Below are positions 1 to 11,340 of a stretch of DNA of 64,000 bases, piece by piece. The notes below the pieces were generated by a model. It had not been told where the DNA came from. It saw only the letters and a program-made list of their open reading frames with translations, and did no database searches. The stretch lies in contig VCAZ01000022.1 of the NCBI GenBank assembly GCA_005784505.1, forward strand, positions 4,220,195-4,284,194. Direction: 5' to 3'. Position numbers and translations under genes: made by a program. Within the stretch, counting starts at the first letter, position 1. Each line of letters opens with the position of its first letter. Source of the DNA: Bagarius yarrelli (taxonomy: Eukaryota; Chordata; Actinopteri; Siluriformes; Sisoridae).

Positions 1-1149
1 TTATTTACCCATAATCATGAAATCACTTAAAAAACAGGGGAATGTAATACATTCTATATAACATCATAAGCTTTTGCCCAGCTCTCATTACTGAGGCTGT
101 GCACACATCAGCACCACAGGCTGCAGTTCCCTCTCATCAGCATGTCTTCTGAACCCTGTACATCCTTATATCACTTCACAGAAACACAAGCTTTCGGTTA
201 CAGTCCATGTGATTTAAAGGAAACTTTATGTAATCGTAGTTTAAGTGGTGTTCATAATAAGCAGTTATCCAAAGTGTTCATATATAATATATTTTGGAGT
301 AAAAAAAATACAGCATTCATTAATTTCATGGCTAGACATTGGTATTTTCCTTCATAAAATAAAAAAATTTCCTATTGAAGGGGATTAACAAAACGCTTTT
401 TGGAATGTCACATAATATACACTGTCTTCAGAGTGTATTCATACCCTAGTGATTATTTTTCTTTTTCTATATTGTATTTATGTTACACAACAGATTTTAA
501 GAGCCTGAGAATTGTTACAAAAATACCCAATCCTATTATTTCCAGTCTAAATTAGGACTAGTATTTAAAATTCTTGGGCATTTAGCATGAATATCACTGA
601 ATTTTGGAGGTTTAAAATCTAGTATGGCAGATGAGATCAGTCCTGCTGTCACAAAGAACTGCCAATAGAGTTTCAAGACAAAGTTCTAAATTCTTAAAAG
701 ATATTTAGCTTTTCCTAAGAGCACTGTGAAATCGATTATACCAGAGCGGAAAAATTATGGCACAACCCAGACAGTTGTGAGTCATCATCTCTAAAAGCAA
801 AGCATAATGTTAAGCACAGACCAAATAAAGCCCAGATATCATCAACAACAGTATCGTTTACTGTCAGTGATGGTAGTGGTAGCATTATTTTGGGGGTTGC
901 TCTTTAGCAGAAGGAACTGTAAATCTTGTTGCTATGCAGGATTCATAGGGATATACTGGTCCAGTCAGCTATAAATCTGTGTCCACAGACATTTGTTTAA
1001 TGACGATGGCATAAAGCAATGGGCATCATCTTAAAAAGGATGGTTTAAAAAGAAGCTTTACAGGAATAAAGTCTGGAAGGATATTCATGCAGATATTTAT
1101 ATTCATGCAGATCTTCTGTCTAGGATACTAAAAAAGGTTGTATCATCAA
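1..1149. other. intergenic sequence, nothing recognised
   Basis: AT-rich noncoding DNA with no convincing exon, RNA gene or complete repeat. A short tandem duplication containing 'atattcatgcagat' lies near 1080-1112. The short open frames here show no family resemblance. Confidence 0.5.
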
Positions 1150-2330
1150 AAATACATTTTTTCTTAGAGAGAAAGTGTTAAACTGTGAAGATTTCCAGTC
1201 AGGATTTAGATCCTATCATAATACTGAGAGTGCCTTAATGAGTTACAAATGACCTGCTGCTATCAGCTGATAAAAGTTGTCTCTCCCTATCAGTGCTATT
1301 GGACCTCAGTGCTGCGTTTGACACTTTCGACAACAAAATTCTTTTGAATAGATGAGAAAACTTTCTTGGCATCAGTTAAAGTGCGTTAGCGTGGTTTAAA
1401 TCATACTTCTTCGACCGCTATCAATTTGTAGTGGTAAATAAAGAGGTATCATATCGCTCGAAAGTACAGTATGGAGTACCCCAAGGCTCAGTACTAGGAC
1501 CATTACTTTTCACACTTTACATGCTATACTTGGAGGATATTGTTAGGGAATATGGTGTTGGCTTTTACTGCTGGGCTGATTGCAGTCAGCTCTACTATTC
1601 TTACCAATTCGAAAAAACGAACAGAATGCGTAATCGATATAAAAAACTGGATGACAATTAATTTTTTCTGCTAAATCCAGAAAAAAACAGAGGTGTTAAT
1701 TATCAAACATAAAGCCTCTGCATGTAATAACCTAGATCACTGTCTAACACTTGATGGCTGCTCTGTAAACCCTTCATTGTAAGTTAGGAATTTAGGTGTG
1801 TTTTTTCCCAGCAATATTTCCTTTGAGAGCCATATTTTTAGTATTTGTAAAATTGCATTTCCATTGTATTTTCCATTTTCCTTAGAAATTTGTGAACAGA
1901 ACCTCAGCCATGGCATTGTAACTAAGGGCAGATCTTAAAAATATATCTAAATTACGACCTATGGTCTTGACGTCAAATGCAAACATTTTAATGTATGCGT
2001 TTATGACCTTAAGATTAGATTTTTGTAATTGGGTGGTTTTTCTGTATGCCTAATAAACAAGCTTTAGCTGGTCTAAAACGCAGCAGCTAGAGTTCTTACT
2101 AGAACCAGGAAGCAGGATCATATTAGCCTGGTTCTGTCAACACAATGGCAATAGCTCCCTATTAAATATCGATAGACTTTAAAATCTTGTTAATTACTTA
2201 TATAAAGCCTTAAATGGTTTTGCCATGGGAAAGCCAGACAAGCATGTTCGTGTGATCATGTGAATATCTAGTCCACCCTGATTGATAGTAATAGAATCCA
2301 AAATTGTACCTTCTCCTTACCTGTACGGAA
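1150..2330 (+). mobile_element. L2/CR1-like LINE, degenerate reverse transcriptase part
   Basis: The plus strand reads as a broken reverse transcriptase of an L2-type (CR1 superfamily) non-LTR retrotransposon. Visible blocks are LDLSAAFDT (about 1299-1325), [19 protein letters not shown] (about 1470-1525), the catalytic block near 1563-1600, and then LNPEKTEV, VRNLGV and NAAARVLTRTRKQDH (about 2076-2125). These blocks are known from fish L2 elements. The frame is cut by several stops and shifts. The YADD catalytic box reads WADC, so the copy is inactive. The 5' half and any ORF1 are missing, as is usual for a 5'-truncated LINE. The family name (L2/Maui type) is an inference from the motifs. 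Confidence 0.8.
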
Positions 2331-5300
2331 GATATCAAACATTAGCAGTGTCTTATACAGGCTTACGATTGTGTTCTGATTAGAGTATATACCTTGATTT
2401 CCACATTAAGTTAATTTTAAATAAAAAATTAGCAATAAAATAAAATCGAGTGTTAGTTTATGTTTAATTTGTTATAGCATGACAATTTCAAATGTTAAAA
2501 CATTAAATTCATATTAGTTAAGGCTAATTTAATTGACCCTTTATGAATGATGGGCCAAGTGACCATCGCCCACAATTGACGTTTAAATATTTCCATTTGA
2601 ATAAACAAAATGTGATAATATAATATTCTTTTCATGAAGGTTGTAATACTGTGTGTATATCATGTTATTTTTGTATGACTCAGAGAATTATTTTTAAGTA
2701 GAACATTTTGGTTAAATATTTAATGTAATTTAATATAACCTTTTAATTACTGTACTCTTGCAAAAAAAAGTGTGTGTTTTGGTTTAGGCTTAGGAAAGCT
2801 TTAATAAAAATTTTTAGTTGTTTTGTCACAGTTACCTTTTTACACCCGTTTCTACGCACGATTTGTAAATTAAATCAAAATGCACTTTTTTCATCCTATC
2901 CCACGTGTCTTATTTTTAGCCTGACCACCATCCATTTTCCAGTGCAGCGGGTGGACCTAGCAAACTTACTGAAATCTTACTGGAACAAACTTCTGTCAAT
3001 ATTCAGAAGAGGGCTGCCTTCTGGATGCTGGTGAAAGATTTCTTTATGTCTCCTCACTTGAAAGTTTCAAGCTCTTTATTGGTACATTACATAGTGAAGT
3101 TAACCACATGGGCCAGATCTCCCTCTTACAAAGGCCCGCAGTATTTGGTACTTAGTGACACAGTCTCAGTGTTTAAGTGTAGGATAAAAAAAAGTAATTA
3201 AGTGAAGCCTTTTGTTAATGCTTGTTTAAAGTGTTTTAGTATTTTAAAATGTTTAGATGATGTCACTCGTGCCCCCCTCCCTTCCCCACCTCACACTGAG
3301 GTTTGTAGACAGTTAAGTTACCGGGTGCTTTGTGTCCCCAGTTGCCCTGATGTCTGTGTTATCTCCTGGCTCTGCCATTTAGTTATGTTGTCATGGTAGT
3401 ATTGCCAGAGCACTGCTAGCACTTTGCTAGACATTGTAAACTATCTTGAACCATTAAATGACAATAAACATGCGTACACAATAGTTTGTGTATGTCTCTC
3501 GCTCTTTCTCTCTTACTGTATGTTGTCGTTACTCTCTGTCAAGATACAATTACTACTTCTGAAATATTAAGTCGGTCTATTCCGCATTTCAAAATCGAAA
3601 TGATCCATTAGCTTTGGTTAAAGTTTAACAAAAATCCTGTCAATGATACCATATAAAAACATGTAGATGTTTTTCTTCAAAATTTCTCCATGGAACAGTT
3701 GACAACATCATACAACAAAATAAACACAGCGGATTGGATACATTTACGTAAAGTAATTCTTGTCACTGTAGACTCTTCCCATCATAGGCCTTTTTTTCCA
3801 CCGAGGATAACTATAAATATGCTTTTCAATTAGTTCATGCTTTTGTGGCATTTCCCTACACATACATTTTCACGTGGTTCTCCTCTGGGTTCTCCGGTTT
3901 CTTCCCACTGTCCAAAAACAGGATGGTATATGAATTGGCTGCTTAAATTGTCTCTACAGTTTCAAAATTTGAGTTTGTGGTACACCATTACAGAGTGGCA
4001 TGTCTTCCACCCAGCATTACAAAGATTGGATTTACTAAACCTACAGCATGTATTTTTATTTAAGAAATTCAGATTAATTTTATTTGATAATGTGTAGGTC
4101 AATAACATTTTTACTGTGTATTTTAATTTTATGCTGTTAAATTATAGATCTGTACAGATTCTTGTTTGACTACATGGGAAAAATACAGAAAGATTCTTTT
4201 CAGAGACTGAATGCCAATTAACCATCATGATTAATGATCACATATTTGCTAGTAGATGCCGTTAAACAAAAATATGGACTGAAATAATCGAATCTAAATG
4301 TAAATTTACATCAACAAAAATTAAAGTAACATTTTTTGCTTCAAATAATTATGGCCTGTCCAGATTTTAAAATGTCTTTTTAAAAATTTGACATGCTGTC
4401 TATCACTCTTAGTACATCTTGTCAATCTATAATAAATGTATTTCTTAAAATGACACTTAATAATGAGACAAAAGCTACAATCAGCAGTACCAGTAATGTT
4501 TGTTGCACTTCAGGACAAATGCAGGATTCTGCCACTGCTTTTTAGTTACACAGTAGGAAAAAAACATTTAAGAGACAAATAGATCTTCTATAGTGCACTC
4601 TATCTGCTGGTCGTTACTACTGCCATGCCATCCTTTTAAGGTCTTTTTGTTCTATGCTCATTTTGCTAGCAAATTGTAATTTATGTCCTATCAGGATCCA
4701 TCATTTGACCAATGGAAGCCATTAAACAGATAATTCTGGCTCACCCTGATTGCAATAACCTCCCCCTTAGGAACAATCCAACTGGCACCCGGTATTTGAA
4801 CAGTACAAATATGAGACATGATCCTCATAAACTAGGTAACTTTTCATTTCCAGAAAATAAATATTATCTTCAATTTTTATATATATTAAATAAAGATTAT
4901 TTAAATAAAGAAGAAATTTTAAGAAAATGGAAAAAAGAAACCCAATATAAAAATGTCTGAACATTGCATGTCTTGTCTGTTGATTTCAGTTCATTATAAG
5001 TCAACAAAGATTTGCGGGTAATTAAATTTTTACATTTTTACTTTTCAATTTAAATCTAATTTCGGCTTTCGGGTAACATACTTTTAGACGATATTTACTT
5101 TTAAAAGTGCTCTACAAGTTAAAGTAACTTGAATTGAATATAGCTGGGATGTCACTTTATTGTAGCTGAGAGGTCAGTTTAATGTAGATTTACTTTTATT
5201 AAAAAAAGAGTAACATAATATGTTTATAGAATTAACATTTTACTCATATTATTTAGGGAAATGTAATAATTTAATTTACTCTTTGGAGCCATGAAGTGCA

Positions 5301-5739
5301 TCATCTTCTGTATTTGCAGAGGGTCATAGGTTAGTGAGGGCATGTTTAATCCCTGCACTGTTTGGGTCAGTCACTTCCCATTGTTTATGCAGCTGTAAGG
5401 GAAGGCAGGATCGAGTCTGGGAGGACGGGAAAGGGTTCAGGAATCTGTGACCTTTGACCAGTTCCCTCGAGACATACAAACAAGGTTGGCATAGTGAGAA
5501 CCTCAGAATACAGTGGCCTGAGTGGCTGGTGCTGAAGTGTTAAGCCTCTTGAGTGTAATGACCTTAACAGCACTATGTCACTAACTCATACCCACACACA
5601 CACACACAAACACATCTGATATAGTATTCTAATTCTACAGTATACTTATCAAGTTAAATTGAGTATAATATAAAGTGGCCTTCCCTACTTATAGTAAACT
5701 TAAATATAAGTAATTCTAAAATTTGTGGATTACTTCGCA
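2331..5739. other. intergenic sequence, no gene recognised
   Basis: AT-rich sequence without recognisable exons or full repeats. The stretch 2940-3420 is less AT-rich and could be the 3' part of the upstream LINE or another worn repeat, but I could not match it. Open frames here are short and look random. Confidence 0.4.
5592..5610. repeat. (CA)n microsatellite
   Basis: Short CA dinucleotide run seen directly in the sequence. Confidence 0.8.
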
Positions 5740-6860
5740 GTGGCCACCCCACAATCTTCTTCTTTTGTTCCCTGGCTAGCCTCTAAATAAGGGCGACATC
5801 AAAGCAATAGTGCTCGATTTGGGACAATGCTTGGTGATCAAAAGCAACAATTATGGGTACACTGATGTCAAGTCTCTTACCCCAAAGATTAATTTGAACT
5901 TGCTTGGTCCACGTATCTTTGGTTCTGATCTCTGCACTTTCCAATGTGTGGGCCACAGAATTTCACCATGAACACATGGCCAAACCATCAGAAGTTCTGT
6001 CTCTTGATGTTCTCCTCAACTGTCGGGTGTTGTTTCTATTTTGGTGGGATGCTCTTGTTTTAACTGTGATTGAGAAGGGGAAACTCCCAGAATTTGTCAC
6101 TAACATTGCATTTGGAAAACCTAAAGCCAGTCCATGTCTGACTTCAGCAGTTTCAATTTTTCCATAGAGCAGTGCTACTCATGATGGATATGTTGGTTTT
6201 TTCCACATGAAGCACTTGAAGAGTGAAGAGTGCAGGGAAGGCTGTGGTAACCTGGCTGAGCTTAATATGACTCTCAGCTTTCTGTAAATTCTCCAGAATT
6301 ATTTACCGCATTTATTTAAAGTCTTGACCTGCTCAGTTTGGATCTTTGAGCTGGACAATGGTTTGCAAAATCTTTTCACTTCCAGGACCATGGTTTTGTT
6401 TGGATTTATTTGCCAGGAGCATGACACGTTCATTGTTGTCAGTGATGTCTGTGGATTTTGTGAATGTGGCACCATCATCTGCAAACATCAGATAGTAAAT
6501 GAACGGTTTTCATCATGCAAAATGTTTTCCTAATGATCACCATATTAAACAGCTGTGGAGAGACAATGTCATCCTGGAGTATTTGGTTTGGATGGAAAAA
6601 CAGACAGAGTCAAAGACAGATTATTTTGACTGTGCAATAACGATATATACTGCTTAGAAGTTGGACATAACTTTCTGGGGCACACCATAATTTTCCAGTG
6701 ATTTTCTTAATGCTGGCCAATGCACACATTTGAATGCCGCTCTGAGGCTGATGAAAAATAAAGACATTTTGCTTTTCACAGTGTCTTTCACAAAGACATT
6801 TTGATGATGATCAAGAGAACATCAAAGCCTTAATCTGTGAACATCCATCACATTTTTCAT
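5740..6860 (-). mobile_element. second LINE relic with FADD-type reverse transcriptase
   Basis: Read on the minus strand, this is a heavily decayed non-LTR reverse transcriptase. Near 6760-6690 it reads FISLRAAFKCVHWPAL and then LENYGVPQKVMSNF, which match the motif 'F(I)DL(K)AAFD-VHR--L' and 'YGIP-K'. Near 6500-6440 it reads LMFADDGATFT, the catalytic FADD box. Frameshifts and stops separate these blocks, and one open piece lies at 6299-6484. The clade is not certain: RTE/craniate-like elements and other FADD-type LINEs are possible. It is a different family from the L2-like copy at 1150-2330. Confidence 0.65.
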
Positions 6861-7424
6861 GATTGGCACAATGATCGCTTATTTCAACTCTACTTCTGTG
6901 TCCCACTTTAGCCACACAAGTTATAATGTAGAACTTTGTTAGATAAATAAAGCTATTAACAATCCAAATGCACATTTAAAAAAGTTTCTGTTTTTGTCAC
7001 AATGATAAAAACAGTACTAAACTCAACAACAGTTTTATTCGAACCCTGTCGATATTGTCATCATTTTTTTCCTGTATCAGACAGATATTTAAAAAAAGGT
7101 AATACAAAAAGTGAAATTAACAAATTGTACACTGTTATTATAGTATTTTTGATAAATAAAAGCTTTGATATGGTAAATAAATAGGTAACAAATAAAGAAC
7201 ACAAGAATCATTTTAATCGTTCTTTTTACTTGAGTTTGGCGTAGTAGCAAAACAGGGTTGTAGGGTAGTGCCTTATTTGCTGATATGTTAAATAAAGTAA
7301 ATCAAATTATTTTTATTTTATCTATAAGCACTGTTAACTTGTTTTTGAAATGCTGGTCTTATATCTATTTTGGTATATGTTTAATAGAAAATGTTTATAT
7401 GTTCAAAGTAAGCAGTGGTTTTAA

Positions 7425-7920
7425 ATGTCTCCAGGTTACGTATGTAACCATGGTTCTCTAAAGGGAACAAGACGCTGCATTGAAACACTTTGTGAATGCC
7501 TTTGGTCTAAGACACATCAAGACCCTGGATTCCATGTTGTAGACCAGACAGATGCAGGGTTGCCAAACCCACCAGCTTACAAATGTCTGAAAAGGTACCC
7601 CTAAATGTTAAAGCTTTGGAGGCTGCCAAACCCCAGGGACACCAGGTCTGAGAACCATGTTTGGGCTGGGCAAAACAGGGCTACCTGTAGTAGTCTTATC
7701 CTATCCTGGTGTACTCACTCCAGAACTCCTGGGAGCTGTGAGATCGGGAAAACGCGTACAGATGTAGCCTCTGCCTTGTCTGTATCCAGTGGGGCTGGAG
7801 GTGCCAGCGAGAGCCAAAGCAAACAGTGCATCGTTTCTCGTGACGCAAACAAATCTACGTCTTGCTACGTCTCAGTCTTGCTTTGAAAGGAGCGACATAC
7901 AGGTAGCATTAGTTTCCAGG
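7425..7920 (-). mobile_element. DIRS-like retrotransposon end fragment
   Basis: The fragment begins with the palindrome GGTTAC-GTAT-GTAACC, followed by 'gttctctaaagggaac' and 'gacgctgc', the style of noncoding ends of fish DIRS elements. It is alignable by eye with the sequence starting at 22270, which carries GGTTAC-AAAT-GTAACC and is followed by a DIRS gag relic on the minus strand; the orientation is inferred from that copy. No coding part is kept here. Confidence 0.5.
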
Positions 7921-9205
7921 GTATCAGCCTCTCAGAACTAAATTTTGAGCCAGTAGCCGAGCTTCCTAAAGTGAATTCCTGGCAGGAAGTGAGTCAGCAG
8001 CAGGTGCTTGTGGTTGTACCTTTTTTGGGCGAGCCCTGTGGTCGGAGATTTTATGACCTAAAGCACCACTGGTGGCATGGGTAGTAAGGTGTCTTCCCAG
8101 GGGAAACAGCTCTGGCCATTTCTCAAGCGCTGACATGCCGAACCCCCAAACAGCCAACACACTGTGTGTATCCATGCACAAAATAAAACTGGGACATGGA
8201 TAAACACACCACACCAAAATTCTACTTCCCTACTTTCTCTGTCACCGTTTTTTGCTTTCTTTTCGTCATTATCTGTAATTTTTTAAGAAAAAACTGGTTG
8301 TTAGTAACTAGAGAGTGCGTAATGGCTTCTTATTGCTCTGAGAGTAAGCTGAGACAGAGTACAGGTGGTAGAGGCTGCGTTTCCATCTAATGTGTGTGTG
8401 TTACCCAATGGGGGACAGCAGATCACTTTACATTATTCTCTAAACTTCAAACAGTTGAAATCGTTAAGACCATGAGCAACATACTAAATCAAAGGGGGTT
8501 CCTTACAGCTGTACTTCTCATAAATTATACTCCCCAACATGTGTGTGTGTTCATGTGTGTGTGTGTGGGTTGGGTTGGAAACAGCGGTTAGTGTAACAGT
8601 GTAATGCTGGCACTTTACCACATGCAGGAGAAATGACTGGTAGTTTGTAAAGAAACATGCAGGTGATGATATGATAAGTGCATAACTAAATATTCTTTTA
8701 TTTCTAACGAATGTTTTTTACTATATGCATTAATATATGTGTGCCAGATATAAAGTTAACATGCACATTCCTGCTGTGGCACAGCATAAACAGCAGTTGT
8801 CATGTTTTTTTTTCTTCCCAAAAAAGCACCTATAGCACAATTGCAGAAATAATCATCACTTCTAACTAAAATAGAATAAAAAAATGAATAAGGGCTAGTT
8901 TAAGAAGTTGTCACTAGGACAATTTGCTAAATATATAAACGTGCATGAACGCGCACAGACTAGACCCGTAAGGGAAATGTAGAGTACAGTTAGTAACAGT
9001 TTGAAAATACCAAACATTATAATGTACTCTATTACACGCTGCTGCTGTAGGACCAAACATTATGACTGGACAAATACATGCTATCGGAATGTAAAGAGAC
9101 TTTCAGCAAAAATGTATGTAAAGACAACAACTTCATATAAAAATGTAACTTATTAAAACAATAGACAATGTCCTATTAGTAAGGAGGTGCATTACGTTTA
9201 TTACT
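7921..9205. other. intergenic sequence, no gene recognised
   Basis: Noncoding sequence with a (GT)n run at about 8540-8568. The stretch 8975-9050 resembles 13335-13430 (shared 'gtacagttagtaacagt' and 'ctgctgctgtag'), so it may be a diverged copy of a dispersed repeat that I cannot name. Confidence 0.4.
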
Positions 9206-9230
9206 GGCATATATATATATATATATATAT
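9206..9230. repeat. (AT)n microsatellite, left flank of Tc1 insertion
   Basis: AT dinucleotide run directly before the Tc1-like element; it resumes at 10821-10847 after the element, so the element sits inside an AT microsatellite. Confidence 0.85.
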
Positions 9231-10823
9231 ACACACTGCTCAAAAAAATAAAGGGAACACTAAAATAACACATCCTAGATCTGAATGAATAAAATATTCT
9301 TATTAAATACTTTGTTCTTTACATAGTTGAATGTGCTGACAACAAAATCACACAAAAATTATCAATGAAAATCAAATTTATTAACCCATGGAGGTCTGGA
9401 TTTGGAGTCACACTCAAAACTGAAGTGGAAAAACAACACACTACAGGCTGATCCAACTTTGATGTAATGTCCTTAAAACAAGTCAAAATGAGGCTCAGTA
9501 GTGTGTGTGGCCTCCACGTGCCTGTATGACCTCCCTACAACGCCTGGGCATGCTCCTGATGAGGTGGCGGATGGTTTCCTGAGGGATCTCCTCCCAGACC
9601 TGGACTAAAGCATCCGCCAACTCCTGGACAGTCTGTGGTGCAACGTGGCGTTGGTGGATAGAGTGAGACATGATGTCCCAGATGTGCTCAATTGGATTCA
9701 GGTCTGGGGAACGGGCGGGCCAGTCCATAGCATCAATGCCTTCGTCTTGCAGGAACTGCTGACACACTCCAGCCACATGAGGTCTAGCATTGTCTTGCAT
9801 TAGGAGGAACCCAGGGGCAACCGCACCGGCATATGGTCTCACAAGGGGTCTGAGGATCTCATCTTGGTACCTAATGGCAGTCAGGCTACCTCTGGCGAGC
9901 ACATGGAGGGCTGTGGCGGCCCTCCAAAGAAATGCCACCCCACACCATTACTGACCCACTGCCAAACCGGTCATGCTGGAGGATGTTGCAGGCAGCAGAA
10001 TGTTCTCCACGGCATCTCCAGACTCCGTCACGTCTGTCACATGTGCTCAGTGTGAACCTGCTTTCATCTGTGAAGAGCACAGGGCGCCAGTGGCGAAATT
10101 GCCAATCTTGGTGTTCTCTGGCAAATGCCAAACGTCCTGCATGGTGTTGGGCTGTAAGCACAACCCCCACCTGTGGACGTCGGGCCCTTATACCACCCTC
10201 ATAGAGTCTGTTTCTGACCGTTTGAGCAAAACACATGCACATTTGTGGCCTGCTGGAGGTCATTTTGCAGGGCTCTGGCAGTGCTCCTCCTGTTCCTCCT
10301 TGCACAAAGGCGGAGGTAGCGGTCCTGCTGCTGGGTTGTTGCCCTCCTACGGCCTCCTCCACGTCTCCTGATGTACTGGTCTGTCTCCTGGTAGCGCCTC
10401 CATGCTCTGGACACTACACTGACAGACACAGCAAACCTTCTTGCCACAGCTCGCATTGATGTGCCATCCTGGATGAGCTGCACTACCTGAGCCACTTGTG
10501 TGGGTTGTAGACGCCGTCTCATGCTACCACTAGAGTGAAAGCACCACCAGCATTCAAAAGTAACTAAAACATCAGCCAGAAAGCATAGGAAACTGAGAAA
10601 TGGTCTGTGGTCACCACCTGCAGAACCACTCCTTTATTGGGGGTGTCTTGCTAATTGCCTATAATTTCCACCTGTTGTCTATTCCATTTGCACAACAGCA
10701 TGTGAAATTGATTGTCAATCAGTGTTGCTTCCTAAGTGGGCAGTTTGATTTCACAGAAGTGTGATTGACTTGGAGTTACAGTGTGTTTGTTTAAATGTTC
10801 CCTTTATTTTTTTGAGCAGTGTA
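9231..10823 (-). mobile_element. Tc1/mariner transposon, nearly full length
   Basis: A DNA transposon of about 1.6 kb. Its ends are inverted copies of CACTGCTC, an A-run and AAAGGGAACA (left about 9234-9259, right about 10795-10820). It is flanked on both sides by TA repeats, which fits the TA target preference of Tc1/mariner. The interior holds a minus-strand transposase gene (9495-10522). This terminal sequence and transposase are a widespread, relatively young fish Tc1 type. The copy looks only lightly mutated apart from the transposase frameshifts. Confidence 0.92.
9495..10522 (-). pseudogene. Tc1-like transposase, two frameshifts
   Basis: The intact protein would be a DDE transposase of about 340 residues that cuts and pastes the element by binding its inverted repeats. 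The first piece (10522-10199) starts [15 protein letters not shown] and carries the helix-turn-helix pair and a basic GRPR-type linker (RRRGGGRRR). The middle piece (about 10225-9886) holds the first catalytic aspartate in LFTDESRF and the block SGSVMVWGGIS. The last piece (9938-9495) holds the second aspartate in LMQDNARPH and the glutamate in SPDLNPIEHIWD, giving the DD34E layout. The pieces are in different frames. The breaks lie near 10230 (run of T in GTGTTTTGC) and near 9910 (GCCGCCAC), and each looks like a single inserted base. All three catalytic residues remain. Confidence 0.9.
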
Positions 10824-10847
10824 TATATATATATATATATATATATA
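10821..10847. repeat. (TA)n microsatellite, right flank of Tc1 insertion
   Basis: TA dinucleotide run directly after the right inverted repeat of the Tc1-like element. Confidence 0.85.
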
Positions 10848-10861
10848 AACGCAGCAATTGG

Positions 10862-10990
10862 CAGGAAAGTGGTAGCTCAGTGGTTAATGTGTTGGACTAA
10901 TACCTCAATCCCGAACTGCTCAGTTGTATAAAGTTGTATAAATGTAAGTCACTCTGGATAAGGCCGTCTGCCAAATGCTGTAACTGTAGA
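10862..10990 (+). mobile_element. tRNA-derived SINE
   Basis: The head 'gtggtagctcagtggttaa' resembles the A box of a tRNA gene. The tail 'aagtcactctggataagg' then 'gtctgccaaatgctgtaa' is the L2/V-SINE-like 3' end common in fish. The middle, including most of the B box region, is shortened compared with the copy at 58783. Confidence 0.75.
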
Positions 10991-11204
10991 ATAATGTACA
11001 GAAGTCCTTTTGACACTTAATACTAATAAATAAATAAATACTAGTTTGCTAAATTACAAATTTAAAATACAATAATCTTAAATATAAAAAAAAAACAGTA
11101 AAGAAAACAAGAAATTAAAAAAAAAAACCCAACCTATTTTAGGTATTTGAGATAGAGGTCTTCACCTGTCATTCACCTGTCAAACAATCATATTCCAAGC
11201 TCCC

Positions 11205-11340
11205 TATCATGGCCTAGACCAAAGAGCTGTCCAAGTATGCTAAGGACAAGATTGTAGACCTAAACAAGACTGCAATGGGCTACAAGACCATCGCCAAGCG
11301 GCTTGGTGAGAAGGTACCAACAGTGTGTGCGACTATGTAA
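11205..11340 (+). pseudogene. Tc1-like transposase N-terminal relic
   Basis: From the ATG at about 11211 the plus strand reads MA, a stop, then [18 protein letters not shown] and [16 protein letters not shown]. This is the start of the helix-turn-helix domain of another Tc1 transposase subfamily. The early stop and the loss of everything after about 45 codons show a dead fragment. It is distinct from the element at 9231-10823. Confidence 0.75.

Noticed and set aside
5904..6533. Plus-strand protein-coding gene from open frames of 87 and 69 codons
   Set aside because: The minus strand carries the reverse transcriptase blocks; the plus frames have no homology.
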